From assembly GCA_964574215.1 (NCBI GenBank), contig CAZNLR010000006.1, positions 62,001 through 126,000 of the forward strand: a stretch of DNA of 64,000 nucleotides, given 5' to 3'. This DNA comes from GCA-2725625 sp964574215 (GTDB taxonomy: Bacteria > Pseudomonadota > Alphaproteobacteria > Rhodospirillales > UBA2165). Positions 9,697-18,094 of the stretch are shown in pieces. Every line of letters starts with the position of its first letter. Position 1 is the first letter of the stretch. Below the pieces are notes generated by a model, which was given only the letters and a program-made list of their open reading frames with translations, had not been told where the DNA came from and ran no database searches. A program made the position numbers and the translations under genes.

Positions 9697-10724
9697 ACGA
9701 TTCCCGGCTCCCAATTGTCGTGACGATGGGAGACCCAGCGGGAATCGGAGGCGAATTAGCGCTAAAAGCGTGGCTCAATCATCGCCAAAGCCTGCCTCCC
9801 TTTTTTATGCTTGATTCACCGAGACGTCTGGAAAATCTAGCGGGAAAATTGGGGTTTGAGTTATCCGTGGCGACCATCGACTCGCCGGATCAAGTCGCCT
9901 CAACCTACCAATCTTCCCTGCCGGTGTTGCCTGTGGAGTTGCCGAAAGAAAGTGTGCCGGGACGGTTGGACCCCGACAATGGCAGCGCCGTTAAAGAGGC
10001 CGTGGAACGATCAGTTGATCTTATACAATCAGGGGCAGCGAATGCCGTGGTCACCAATCCAATCCACAAATCCAGTTTATATGACATCGGTTTCAAGTAT
10101 CCCGGGCACACTGAATTTCTAGCGGCATTAGCCGGTGTAGAATCCGAGCCGGTTATGATGCTGGCTACCGATGATTTTCGAGTGGTGCCGGTGACGAAGC
10201 ATGTCGGCCTGCGGGAGGCGATGAAACTACTTTCCCCTGATTTGATCATTGAGACAGCTTCGATTACCTGTTCGTCTTTAACGAAGGATTTCGGTATTGA
10301 AAATCCTCATCTTGCAATCGCGGCCCTGAACCCCCATGCCGGAGAAGGGGGTAAAATGGGCGGTGAAGAGAAAACCGTCATCGAACCCGCCATCGAAAAA
10401 TTAAAAAATTCCGGAATTCGGGTGACCGGTCCCTATCCACCCGACACTCTCTTTCATCCCGCAGCGCGGGAGAAATACGATGCGGTCCTTGGCATGTATC
10501 ACGATCAAGTATTGATCCCTATTAAGACTATTGCCTTCGAGAAAGCCGTAAATGTCACACTCGGTCTGCCATTTATCCGCACATCGCCGGATCATGGAAC
10601 CGCCTTGGATATAGCAGGAACCGGTAGTGCCGACGAGCGGAGCCTGGTTTCCGCCATAAAAATGGCGGCCGAACTGTCTGAAAATCGTCGACGTTCGGAA
10701 ATTGTGGCCGGGGCCACCGAATGA
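9693..10724 (+). CDS. pdxA: 4-hydroxythreonine-4-phosphate dehydrogenase
   Basis: PdxA oxidises 4-phosphohydroxy-L-threonine with NAD+ in pyridoxal phosphate synthesis. The 343-residue length is normal. Family marks are TMGDPAGIGGELALKA at the N terminus, TNPIHKSSL near 118, GHTEFLA near 138, and the metal-binding histidines in ALNPHAGEGG and MYHDQVLIPIK. It overlaps surA by four bases and rsmA by four bases (ATGA at both joints), so the three are translationally coupled. This order is common in proteobacteria. Confidence 0.95.
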   Translation: MNDSRLPIVVTMGDPAGIGGELALKAWLNHRQSLPPFFMLDSPRRLENLAGKLGFELSVATIDSPDQVASTYQSSLPVLPVELPKESVPGRLDPDNGSAVKEAVERSVDLIQSGAANAVVTNPIHKSSLYDIGFKYPGHTEFLAALAGVESEPVMMLATDDFRVVPVTKHVGLREAMKLLSPDLIIETASITCSSLTKDFGIENPHLAIAALNPHAGEGGKMGGEEKTVIEPAIEKLKNSGIRVTGPYPPDTLFHPAAREKYDAVLGMYHDQVLIPIKTIAFEKAVNVTLGLPFIRTSPDHGTALDIAGTGSADERSLVSAIKMAAELSENRRRSEIVAGATE

Positions 10725-11572
10725 CGCTTTCATCCGATACTGTCAGTCCACCGAAACTTCCCCCACTCCGCGATGTCATCGCCCGCCACGACCTCGGCGC
10801 AAAGAAATCGCTGGGCCAACATTTTCTGTTGGACGGCAACCTTACCGCCAAGATCGTAAGGGCGGCAGGAGATTTGACAGGCCTTTCCGTCATCGAAATA
10901 GGGCCGGGTCCCGGTGGTCTGACGCGATCTTTGTTGACGGAGAGTCCGGCGCAGGTCATTGCGGTTGAAAAAGACGAGAGATGCCTGAATGCTTTGGAAG
11001 AATTGTCGGAGTATTTTCCTGACCGGCTTACCGTGATCGCGGCGGACGCAATGGCGGCAGAGGTGTCGTCCATATGTCCACCGCCTCGAAAAATTATCGC
11101 CAATCTGCCCTATAATATTTCTACAGCGCTGCTTTTGAAGTGGCTCCCGCAGGCCTCTGACATCGCCGGTATGACCTTAATGTTCCAAAAGGAAGTTGCC
11201 GAACGCCTGGTCGCCCGGCCCTCAAGAAAGGCCTACGGCCGGCTAAGTATTATGACCCAGTGGCTATGGGACGCCAACCTGGCCTTCAATGTGGACAAAA
11301 AAGCTTTTACACCGCCGCCCAAGGTCACCTCCAGCGTCGTAACTTTTACGCCGCGTTCAGCACCTCTCGCTGAAGCCACATGGCAAAGTCTGGAAACGGT
11401 GACGGCAGCCGCTTTTGGCCAGCGCCGGAAAATGCTCAGGTCGTCATTGAAATCGCTTGGATTAAATATCCCCGCCATCGGTATTGATCCCACGGCCCGG
11501 GCGGAAGATTTATCAGTCGAGGAGTTCTGCAAATTAGCGCGGGCCTATGAGACCGTAAAAAGCGACGGCTAG
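10721..11572 (+). CDS. rsmA: 16S rRNA dimethyladenosine transferase RsmA (KsgA)
   Basis: RsmA dimethylates two adjacent adenines near the 3' end of 16S rRNA during late 30S assembly. The 283 residues show KKSLGQHFL, the SAM-binding motif IEIGPGPGGLT (about 60-70), and the catalytic NLPYNIST (about 129-136) typical of N6-adenine dimethylases. It is the last gene of the lptF-rsmA run. Its stop codon shares the palindrome CTAG (11569-11572) with the stop of gmk on the other strand, so no terminator fits between them. Confidence 0.95.
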   Translation: MTLSSDTVSPPKLPPLRDVIARHDLGAKKSLGQHFLLDGNLTAKIVRAAGDLTGLSVIEIGPGPGGLTRSLLTESPAQVIAVEKDERCLNALEELSEYFPDRLTVIAADAMAAEVSSICPPPRKIIANLPYNISTALLLKWLPQASDIAGMTLMFQKEVAERLVARPSRKAYGRLSIMTQWLWDANLAFNVDKKAFTPPPKVTSSVVTFTPRSAPLAEATWQSLETVTAAAFGQRRKMLRSSLKSLGLNIPAIGIDPTARAEDLSVEEFCKLARAYETVKSDG

Positions 11573-12258
11573 TCCGTCAGGCCGCGTAAATCCTGTACAA
11601 AATCATGAAGCCCGATCTGACGGGCGATCCGGTGCCTTTCCGCGGCAAGGATCGACTGAACCTCGGCAACGCTATCGTTAATATCGTTATTGACGATAAC
11701 GTAATTGTATTCCCGGTAATGGCTCATTTCGTCGGCGGCTTTCGACATTCGTTCGCGGACAACTTCTTCGGGATCCCGGGCTCTTTTGCGTAGTCTAACT
11801 TCCAGTTCTTCCGTGTTGGGCGGTAATACGAATACGCTGACCAAATCGTCCCGTGTACTGTCGTTGTCGTAAAGCTGTTGCGTGCCCTGCCAATCGATAT
11901 CGAACAACACATCTGTCCCTGCCGCCAAGGCGTCCTCGACGGGTTTCCTGGGCGTGCCGTAGAAATTACTGAATACCTTGGCGTGCTCCAGCAGTTCGCC
12001 CTGTTCAATCATATTGCCGAACTCGGTTTCGTCGAGAAAGAAATAGTCGGTGCCTTCGACTTCACCGGACCGTATCGGGCGGGTGGTGGCCGAGATCGAC
12101 ATCATCAGATTGTCGTCCAGTTCCAGCAACTCGCGGGAAATGGTGGTCTTACCGGCGCCGGAAGGAGAAGAAAGCACCAGCATCAACCCCCGTCGCGAAA
12201 AAGGTTTGATTCCCCCGTTATCACTCAATGTTTTGCACCTGCTCTCTGAATTGCTCAA
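11569..12258 (-). CDS. gmk: Guanylate kinase
   Basis: This enzyme phosphorylates GMP to GDP with ATP. The P-loop SSPSGAGKTT lies near residues 30-39. The GMP-binding TTRPIRSGEVEGTDYFF segment follows. The C-terminal half carries the usual RxxRA/RMS region and NNDIND. The annotated start gives 229 residues and overlaps the end of yicC by 38 bp. The family core starts at RRGLMLVLS, so the first 20 or so residues are uncertain and a later start is possible. It is downstream of yicC, a frequent pairing. Confidence 0.93.
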   Translation of the reverse strand: MSNSESRCKTLSDNGGIKPFSRRGLMLVLSSPSGAGKTTISRELLELDDNLMMSISATTRPIRSGEVEGTDYFFLDETEFGNMIEQGELLEHAKVFSNFYGTPRKPVEDALAAGTDVLFDIDWQGTQQLYDNDSTRDDLVSVFVLPPNTEELEVRLRKRARDPEEVVRERMSKAADEMSHYREYNYVIVNNDINDSVAEVQSILAAERHRIARQIGLHDFVQDLRGLTD

Positions 12259-13123
12259 TGACCGCCTTTAAATCCAACCCGATGCGGGATAAGTCAACGT
12301 CAGCCGCTTTGGAGCAAATGGTGTTGGCCTCCCGGTTAAATTCCTGGCACAGAAAGTCGAGCTTGCGGCCGATTACCCCGCCGTCGCCCATCAATTGACG
12401 GGCGGCATCCAAATGCGCCTTAAGACGGTCAAGTTCTTCGCGAACGTCGGCCTTGGTCATCAGAACGGCCGCTTCCTGGGCCAGTCTTTCCTCAGGCAGC
12501 GCCGGTATATTTTCCAGTAATTCTGCAATCTGAGCCCGCAATTTTTCCTTAAGCGTTTCCGGTTGCATCTCCGCCAATCGCTCAGCGTCGCCACAAAGGG
12601 ATTCGATCCGGATCAATTGATCGTTCAACACCTGACCGATTCGTTCCCCTTCCTCGGCGCGCCCGCTTTTCAAGCCATCGAGCAATACAATCAAATCCTC
12701 CAGGATTTTGACGTTCCGCTCGGCTTTGGCGGTTTCATCGTCTTCATCCTCCACGGTTTCGATAACCCCGCGGACGGACAAAAGGCCATCCAAACTGGGT
12801 GGTCCGATCTGACCGGATTTGGTTTGAATTTCCGTCGCCGTTTCCACCAGTTGGTCGAGCAAAATCCGATTGACCTGAAATTGGGTCTTTTTATCGGTTT
12901 CCTGCACGGTGAGCGCCAAATTTATATTGCCGCGCTTGAAGTACTTACCGGTCCGTTTGCGCGCTTCGATCTCCAGTTCCTCCGACCCCTGAGGCAACCG
13001 GCACCGGACATCGAGACCCTTGCCGTTAACGCTTTTGGCTTCCCAGTTCCAGCTATAGGTTCCGTTCCCACCGGACGCCCTGGCGAAACCGGTCATGCTC
13101 GAAATTTTTGTTTTTTTTGCCAT
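12221..13123 (-). CDS. yicC: YicC family endoribonuclease
   Basis: The family was long called a stress-induced protein; members are now described as endoribonucleases involved in RNA turnover. I choose the ATG at 13123, giving 300 residues beginning MAKKTKISSMTGFAR. SMTGFAR is the family N-terminal hallmark. A further in-frame ATG seven codons upstream adds only unrelated residues. The C-terminal DUF1732 region ends with LDFLCQEFNREANTICSK, also diagnostic. The gene precedes gmk, as in many proteobacteria. Its upstream region contains a 10-bp tandem repeat and is shared with the divergent oxidoreductase operon. Confidence 0.9.
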   Translation of the reverse strand: MAKKTKISSMTGFARASGGNGTYSWNWEAKSVNGKGLDVRCRLPQGSEELEIEARKRTGKYFKRGNINLALTVQETDKKTQFQVNRILLDQLVETATEIQTKSGQIGPPSLDGLLSVRGVIETVEDEDDETAKAERNVKILEDLIVLLDGLKSGRAEEGERIGQVLNDQLIRIESLCGDAERLAEMQPETLKEKLRAQIAELLENIPALPEERLAQEAAVLMTKADVREELDRLKAHLDAARQLMGDGGVIGRKLDFLCQEFNREANTICSKAADVDLSRIGLDLKAVIEQFREQVQNIE

Positions 13124-13134
13124 GTAAATACAAT

Positions 13135-13154
13135 AGGTTACCAAAGGTTACCAA
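13135..13154. repeat. Two tandem copies of AGGTTACCAA upstream of yicC
   Basis: The 10-bp unit AGGTTACCAA is repeated twice without a gap, one helical turn apart, 12 to 31 bp upstream of the yicC start codon. Such phasing suits a protein binding on one DNA face. It could also be chance. No further copy was seen in the gap. Confidence 0.4.
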
Positions 13155-13232
13155 ATTCTATCTATCTTCGAACCAAGCAGCATACAATCTAACACTGGTC
13201 GAAAATATTGTTTGCCCTGGATAGGCCATTCA

Positions 13233-13246
13233 TTGATCTAAATCAA
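13233..13246. promoter_or_regulatory. Perfect FNR/ANR-type box TTGAT-N4-ATCAA
   Basis: TTGATCTAAATCAA matches the FNR-family consensus TTGAT-N4-ATCAA in all ten defined positions. Its centre is about 71 bp upstream of the oxidoreductase gamma-subunit start. If it acts at -41.5, transcription would start near 13281. TTCAAT at 13269-13274 is then a fair -10 element. Activation under low oxygen would suit an oxygen-sensitive, iron-sulfur 2-oxoacid oxidoreductase. Other CRP/FNR relatives (Dnr, FixK) use similar sites. Confidence 0.6.
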
Positions 13247-13262
13247 CCATGTGCAGTTAATT

Positions 13263-13284
13263 TTATGTTTCAATGTGAACATAA
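13263..13284. promoter_or_regulatory. Inverted repeat TTATGTT-N8-AACATAA over the predicted -10/start region
   Basis: Two perfect 7-bp arms separated by 8 bp lie just downstream of the FNR-type box. They cover the predicted -10 element and transcription start of the oxidoreductase operon. A repressor bound here would block the promoter. It does not resemble the TetR palindrome found farther along the island. Confidence 0.4.
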
Positions 13285-13310
13285 AGGCATATGATTTAGT
13301 AACATCCCAG

Positions 13311-13883
13311 ATGAGGGAGGGGATCATCCAGGAAATACGTATTCACGGCCGTGGCGGACAAGGCACCGTCATGGCGTCGAAAATATTGGCCAAAGCGATT
13401 ATTGAAGAAGGCCAGTATGCGCTCGCCATACCGTCTTTCGGCTTCGAGCGCAGAGGCGCGCCGGTAACCGCTTTCCTCCGTGTTGACGACAAGGAAATCA
13501 GAACCGTCACCAATATCTATCATCCCGACAATATCATTTGCATCGACCCCACCGTCTCCCGGGCAGTCGATATTTTTAAAGGTTTTCAAGAAGGCGGCAC
13601 CTGGGTGCAGGCGACCAAAAAGGGACCGGATGAGTTGGAAATTCCGGACAACGTCGCCAAGCTGGGACTTTGCGACGCCTTCGGCATTGCCCTCGATATT
13701 TTCAAGAAGCCGATCACCAATTCGATCATGCTGGGCGCCTTCGCCAAAACCTCGGGCATGGTATCCCTCGATTCGCTTAAAGACGGGTTGGAGACGGCGA
13801 ACTTCCGCGATGCCGGGCTCGACCAGAATTTGCAGGCCATCGAACGCGGCTTCAACGAAACCACCGTTCACCAGATCAACTGA
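13311..13883 (+). CDS. 2-oxoacid:acceptor oxidoreductase, gamma subunit (PadE-like)
   Basis: This is the gamma chain of a multisubunit thiamine-diphosphate enzyme that oxidises a 2-oxoacid to an acyl-CoA and CO2. From ATG 13311 it has 190 residues. The family motif IHGRGGQGTVMAS lies near the start, and GFERRGAPVTAFLR near 45. An earlier in-frame ATG (13251) would overlap the FNR-type box, so it is rejected. The strong purine run GGGAGGGG lies inside the first codons, so a slightly later non-standard start is possible. It is the first of five genes whose order (gamma, delta, alpha, flavoprotein, ferredoxin-beta) equals padEFGHI of phenylglyoxylate:NAD+ oxidoreductase in Azoarcus/Aromatoleum. 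Confidence 0.85.
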   Translation: MREGIIQEIRIHGRGGQGTVMASKILAKAIIEEGQYALAIPSFGFERRGAPVTAFLRVDDKEIRTVTNIYHPDNIICIDPTVSRAVDIFKGFQEGGTWVQATKKGPDELEIPDNVAKLGLCDAFGIALDIFKKPITNSIMLGAFAKTSGMVSLDSLKDGLETANFRDAGLDQNLQAIERGFNETTVHQIN

Positions 13884-13894
13884 AGTAAGAAATC

Positions 13895-14188
13895 ATGCTG
13901 AAACAAGCCCGCCCCAGATTTGATCAAGCGACGATACCGGACGACCTTTGCCCCATCGGCACGACGCTGATCACCATGTTGCCCGGCGATTGGCGGTCGG
14001 AACGCCCCGTCGTCAACCGCGACAAATGCGTAAAATGCGCCACCTGCTGGCTGCAATGCCCGGTCCAGTGCATCGTCGAAATGCCCGCCTGGTTCGATAT
14101 CACCTATGATTCCTGTAAAGGCTGCGGCATTTGCGCGACGGAATGTCCGCAAAACGCCATCACCATGGTCCTGGAAGTGGGAGACTGA
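13895..14188 (+). CDS. 2-oxoacid oxidoreductase delta subunit, 2[4Fe-4S] (PadF-like)
   Basis: A 97-residue ferredoxin-type chain with two CxxCxxCxxxCP clusters (CVKCATCWLQCP and CKGCGICATECP). It should relay electrons from the thiamine site to the ferredoxin or flavin subunits. It starts 11 bp after the gamma gene and ends 2 bp before the alpha gene, so the three form one translational unit. Length and motifs match the roughly 11-kDa delta chain of pyruvate and phenylglyoxylate oxidoreductases. Confidence 0.88.
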   Translation: MLKQARPRFDQATIPDDLCPIGTTLITMLPGDWRSERPVVNRDKCVKCATCWLQCPVQCIVEMPAWFDITYDSCKGCGICATECPQNAITMVLEVGD

Positions 14189-14190
14189 TT

Positions 14191-15417
14191 ATGCCCGATA
14201 CACCCCTCCCCAATGAACCGAGAACCATCGTCTGTGACGGCAACGAAGCCGCCGCTTGGGCCGTGTCCCTGGCCAGGCCCGATATGGTGGCGGTCTATCC
14301 CATCACGCCCCAATCTTCCTTGGTTGAATATGTCTCGCAATTTATCGCCGACGGCAAAATCGACGCCGATTTGATGGACGTCGAGGGCGAACACAGCGTC
14401 ATGTCAGTATTGCACGGCGCCTGTCTAGCCGGCGCACGGACTTACACGGCAACCTGCGGCCCCGGCCTCTATTTCATGTTCGAACCCTATGTCCGGACTC
14501 CCGGCATGCGCCTGCCGATCGTCATGTCCATGGTCACGCGCGACGGCTTGACGCCGCAAAGCGTCTGGGGTGGTCAACAGGACGCCATGATGCTGCGCGA
14601 AGCCGGTTGGATTCAGATTTACTGCGAGAGCGTGCAGGAGGTCCTGGATACGCTAATCATGGCCTTCCGTATCGCCGAAAACAGGGACGTCATGCTGCCG
14701 GTCAATATCTGTCACGACGGCAACTACCTGTCCTATGGTGTCACCAAGGTGGTTCTGCCGGAACAGGATATGGTGGACGATTTCCTCGGCGATAAGGATA
14801 CCAACTGGCACGTTGCCCTGGACCCCGACCGTCCCATGTCGGTCGATCCTTTGACCGGCGGAGAGGGCCCGGGTGGACCGGGAACGTTCGTGCGCTACCG
14901 CAAGGGTCATTGCGCCGGCATGCAGAATGCGCTCCGCGTCATAACGGAAACCCATGAGGAATGGGAGAGTAAATTCGGCCGCAGCTATTCGCCCTTGATC
15001 GAGGAGTACCGTCTGGACGACGCCGACTACGCCATCGTCACCATCGGCAGTATGTCGGGCGCCGGTAAAGACGCCGTCGACGTGGCCCGTGAACAGGGTG
15101 AAAAGGTCGGACTGATCAGGGTGAAAACATTCCGCCCCTTTCCCATGGAAGCGTTGGAGAAGGCTCTCACCAAGGTTAAGGCTGTCGGCGTCGTGGATCG
15201 TTCCGTCAGTTTCGCCTGGAATTGTGGACCGGTTTACCAGGAAATCCAGGCGGCGCTTTATAGGTTGGAAGAGAGAATTCCCGCCATCAGCTTTATTGGA
15301 GGCCTGGCCGGATCGGACATCACCGGCGTTCATTTCGCCCGCGTGATCGAAGCGACCGGAAAACAGCTCGCGGGAGAGATGACTGAGGGGCCAGTCTGGC
15401 TAAACGAGAACGAGTAG
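14191..15417 (+). CDS. 2-oxoacid oxidoreductase alpha subunit (PadG/PorA-like)
   Basis: The alpha chain carries the pyrimidine-binding domain of the thiamine enzyme. From ATG 14191 (GGAAGTGGGAG upstream) it has 408 residues. An earlier ATG at 14131 lies inside the delta gene. YPITPQSS near residue 36 is the family hallmark. The central part includes VEGEHSVMSVLHGA and TCGPGLYFM. The C-terminal domain has the expected Rossmann-like fold with SMSGAGKDAVD. Substrate cannot be assigned: pyruvate, branched-chain, indole- or phenylglyoxylate-type oxoacids are all possible. Confidence 0.88.
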   Translation: MPDTPLPNEPRTIVCDGNEAAAWAVSLARPDMVAVYPITPQSSLVEYVSQFIADGKIDADLMDVEGEHSVMSVLHGACLAGARTYTATCGPGLYFMFEPYVRTPGMRLPIVMSMVTRDGLTPQSVWGGQQDAMMLREAGWIQIYCESVQEVLDTLIMAFRIAENRDVMLPVNICHDGNYLSYGVTKVVLPEQDMVDDFLGDKDTNWHVALDPDRPMSVDPLTGGEGPGGPGTFVRYRKGHCAGMQNALRVITETHEEWESKFGRSYSPLIEEYRLDDADYAIVTIGSMSGAGKDAVDVAREQGEKVGLIRVKTFRPFPMEALEKALTKVKAVGVVDRSVSFAWNCGPVYQEIQAALYRLEERIPAISFIGGLAGSDITGVHFARVIEATGKQLAGEMTEGPVWLNENE

Positions 15418-15432
15418 ACGGAAAGTAATACG

Positions 15433-16695
15433 ATGGAACAAACAAAATACCTTATCGCCGGCAGTTCTCACGCGGCTCTTTCCGCCCTCAATTCAATCCG
15501 CATGCTGGATACGGACGGCAGCCTCACTTTGATCACCAAGGACGAGCGGCTACCCTATTCGCCGACGGTTCTTCCTTATATCGTGTCGGGGCAATCAAAA
15601 CCGGAGAAAGTGCAGCTGCGCGATGACGAGTTTTTCGCCAAGAATAAAGTGAATTTTGTCAGCGGCGCCGGATTGAGCGCCTTGGACGCAAACAATAACA
15701 AAGTCACCTTGCAAAACGGACAGGAATGGCAGTACGAAAAGCTGTTGCTGGCCACCGGCGCGTCCCCTGCAATTCCTCCGGTACCCGGACTGTCCGACAC
15801 CACCTATCACGTGCTGCGCACCATGGATGACGCGGTCGATCTGAACTCAGCCTTAAGCAGCGCGAAAACAGCTGTCGTATTGGGCGGCGGGCTGATCGGC
15901 ATGCATGCCGCCGAAAATCTGATCAAGGCGGGCATTCAGGTCACCATCGTCGAAATGCGTCCACAGGTGTTGCCGGGATATTTCGACCAGCAGGCGGCCA
16001 AAATAATCGAGCAGACCTTTGCCGATAACGGCGTTGCCATGCGGATCGGCGACACGGTCATCGGTGCGGCGCGGGACGGCAATGGCAGCAAAGTAAGCCT
16101 GGATAGCGGTGATGAAATCAGCGCCGATCTGCTGCTGGTCTGCACCGGCGTTGCGCCCTCCATCGATTATCTTGAAGGAAGCCCCGTAGAAACCGATCAA
16201 GGCATCCTCGTGGACGACTGCATGGCAACCAATGTGGCCAATATCTGGGCCGCCGGAGACGTTGCCCAGGCTTTGAATTTTTACAACGGGGAGAAATCTC
16301 TCGGGGGAATTCTCCCGGCGGCGGTTGAGCAAGGGCGCATCGCCGGCATGGCAATGATCGACGATCCGGCCATCAATCCCTACCCCGGCGGCGTCCCCCT
16401 GAACACCTACGGCTTCTTCGGCAATCAGGCCGTCTCGGTCGGCGTCAGCGACGAAAGCGCCCTTCCTGACGGAACGGAAGTTTCGCTGACCGTCAATGAT
16501 GACGAGATGTTTTACCAGAAAATCCTCATCGGCGACGGGCATCTGCTGGGTATTTCGGGCATAAATACGGATTTCGATCCCGGCGTCATGTGGCAGCTGG
16601 TTCTCCTGCGCACCGATCTGAGTGACGTGAAGGACGAGTTTTTGAACAACCCAGCCAATACAGGCCGCGATTTGATGTCGCGGATCTGGCGCTAA
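15433..16695 (+). CDS. FAD/NAD(P)-binding oxidoreductase subunit (PadH-like)
   Basis: A 420-residue flavoprotein of the pyridine-nucleotide disulfide reductase class. It has an N-terminal FAD-binding motif (IAGSSHAALSALNSI), a second nucleotide-binding motif VVLGGGLIGMHAAENL near 148-163, and the ATGASP and IWAAGDVAQ FAD signatures. No redox-active CxxxxC pair is visible. Within a 2-oxoacid oxidoreductase operon it most likely lets the complex reduce NAD+ directly, as PadH does in phenylglyoxylate oxidoreductase. It lies between alpha and ferredoxin-beta genes, exactly as in padEFGHI. Confidence 0.82.
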   Translation: MEQTKYLIAGSSHAALSALNSIRMLDTDGSLTLITKDERLPYSPTVLPYIVSGQSKPEKVQLRDDEFFAKNKVNFVSGAGLSALDANNNKVTLQNGQEWQYEKLLLATGASPAIPPVPGLSDTTYHVLRTMDDAVDLNSALSSAKTAVVLGGGLIGMHAAENLIKAGIQVTIVEMRPQVLPGYFDQQAAKIIEQTFADNGVAMRIGDTVIGAARDGNGSKVSLDSGDEISADLLLVCTGVAPSIDYLEGSPVETDQGILVDDCMATNVANIWAAGDVAQALNFYNGEKSLGGILPAAVEQGRIAGMAMIDDPAINPYPGGVPLNTYGFFGNQAVSVGVSDESALPDGTEVSLTVNDDEMFYQKILIGDGHLLGISGINTDFDPGVMWQLVLLRTDLSDVKDEFLNNPANTGRDLMSRIWR

Positions 16696-16723
16696 GCAGT
16701 AAATATAGAGAAAGGACAAACTC

Positions 16724-18094
16724 TTGGGCATTGGTCACAACACAATTGCTTTTCACCAGGACAAATGCGACGGCTGCGGCGATTGCATGACGGTCTGCGC
16801 CGAGACCAAATCAGGTACGGAAAACGTTGTACATTCACGCATTAAAATCGTTCCGAGCGTTGCCGCCAACGACAGCTTTGAACTGGCTATGTGCCGTCAA
16901 TGCGGTGATCCAAAATGTGTCCTCAATTGTCCGTCGGGATCACTGACCAAAGATCACGAAACCGGTCTGGTGCCATGGGACGCTGATCTTTGCGTCGATT
17001 GCCTGCTGTGCACGGTCGGTTGCGCCTATGGCGGCATCACCTATAACGCCGCCGAAGGCCACGTAATGAAATGCGATATGTGCGACGGCGATCCGGCCTG
17101 TGTTAAATCATGCCCCACCGGCGCGCTTGAATTCAACAATTCAGCGGAAATCTATAATAAGTACGGCGAACTGGAAGACTTGTTCGTGCCGGGACTGGCC
17201 GCCTGCCAGGGGTGCAATTCGGAACTCCTGATCCGCCATACCATGCGTAAACTGGGCTCCAATGTCGTGGTGGCGACGCCGCCGGGCTGTATCGCCGGTA
17301 TGGGAACGGTCGGCTACAACGGCACAACGGGCTCGAAATTTCCCGTTATGCATCCGCTGTTGACCAACACCGCGTCCATGCTGGCGGGCGCCAAGCGGTA
17401 TTACAACCGCATTGGCCGGGATGTCACCATGGTGGCGTTGGCCGGCGACGGCGGCACCGTCGATGTCGGCTTTCAGTCCCTGTCGGGCGCCGCCGAACGG
17501 GGCGAGCAGATGCTGTTCATCTGCGTCGACAATGAAGGCTACATGAACACGGGCATGCAGCGGTCCGGCAGCACGTCCTTCGGCTCCTGGACGTCAACCA
17601 CGCCGGTCGGCGACGAGTTGCAAGGCAAGACCCAGGACGCCAAAAACATGCCGGTCATAATGATGATGCATAATTGCGAGTACGTTGCGACGGCGTCGCT
17701 CGCTTTCATGGACGATTACTACGAAAAACTTCAGAAGGCCGAGGATGCCGCTAAACGCGGCCTAGCCTATCTGCATGTGTATTCGCCGTGCCCCACGGGC
17801 TGGCGTTTCCCATCCGCATCAACCAACGAGGTTTGCCGCAAAGCCATTGAAACGAATTTCGCCACGCTTTGGGATTATACGCCGGATCGGGGCCTGAGTT
17901 TTACCCGCTCCCCCGACAACCCGTTGCCCGTCGAAGAATATCTGAATCTGTCCGGTAAATACCGGCATCTCGATGACAAGCAGCTGGAACACATTCAGAA
18001 TCATGTAGACCGCAAAGTCGCCTTTCTAAATGGCTTTATGCAGGCGTCGGGCGGGGGTGAAGCAGAAAGTGGTAGCCAGTCGGCAACTGTTTAA
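16724..18094 (+). CDS. Ferredoxin-fused 2-oxoacid oxidoreductase beta subunit (PadI-like), TTG start
   Basis: The 456-residue protein begins with an HycB-like ferredoxin domain. Four cysteine clusters are visible: C15-C18-C21-C25, CRQCGDPKCVLNC, CVDCLLCTVGC and CDMCDGDPACVKSC. Four [4Fe-4S] centres are likely. The thiamine-binding beta chain follows from about residue 160, with CQGCNSEL, then GDGGTVDVGFQ and VDNEGYMNTG for the diphosphate and Mg2+. Translation starts at TTG 16724, with GAGAAAGG 8 bp upstream; there is no better ATG. The fusion of a four-cluster ferredoxin to the beta chain matches PadI. Its TAA overlaps, as TTAA (18091-18094), the stop of the convergent mutase small subunit. 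Confidence 0.87.
   Translation: MGIGHNTIAFHQDKCDGCGDCMTVCAETKSGTENVVHSRIKIVPSVAANDSFELAMCRQCGDPKCVLNCPSGSLTKDHETGLVPWDADLCVDCLLCTVGCAYGGITYNAAEGHVMKCDMCDGDPACVKSCPTGALEFNNSAEIYNKYGELEDLFVPGLAACQGCNSELLIRHTMRKLGSNVVVATPPGCIAGMGTVGYNGTTGSKFPVMHPLLTNTASMLAGAKRYYNRIGRDVTMVALAGDGGTVDVGFQSLSGAAERGEQMLFICVDNEGYMNTGMQRSGSTSFGSWTSTTPVGDELQGKTQDAKNMPVIMMMHNCEYVATASLAFMDDYYEKLQKAEDAAKRGLAYLHVYSPCPTGWRFPSASTNEVCRKAIETNFATLWDYTPDRGLSFTRSPDNPLPVEEYLNLSGKYRHLDDKQLEHIQNHVDRKVAFLNGFMQASGGGEAESGSQSATV

Noticed and set aside
15853..16731. Open frame of 292 codons antisense to the flavoprotein subunit
   Set aside because: Shadow of the well-supported plus-strand gene; no motif and no ribosome site.
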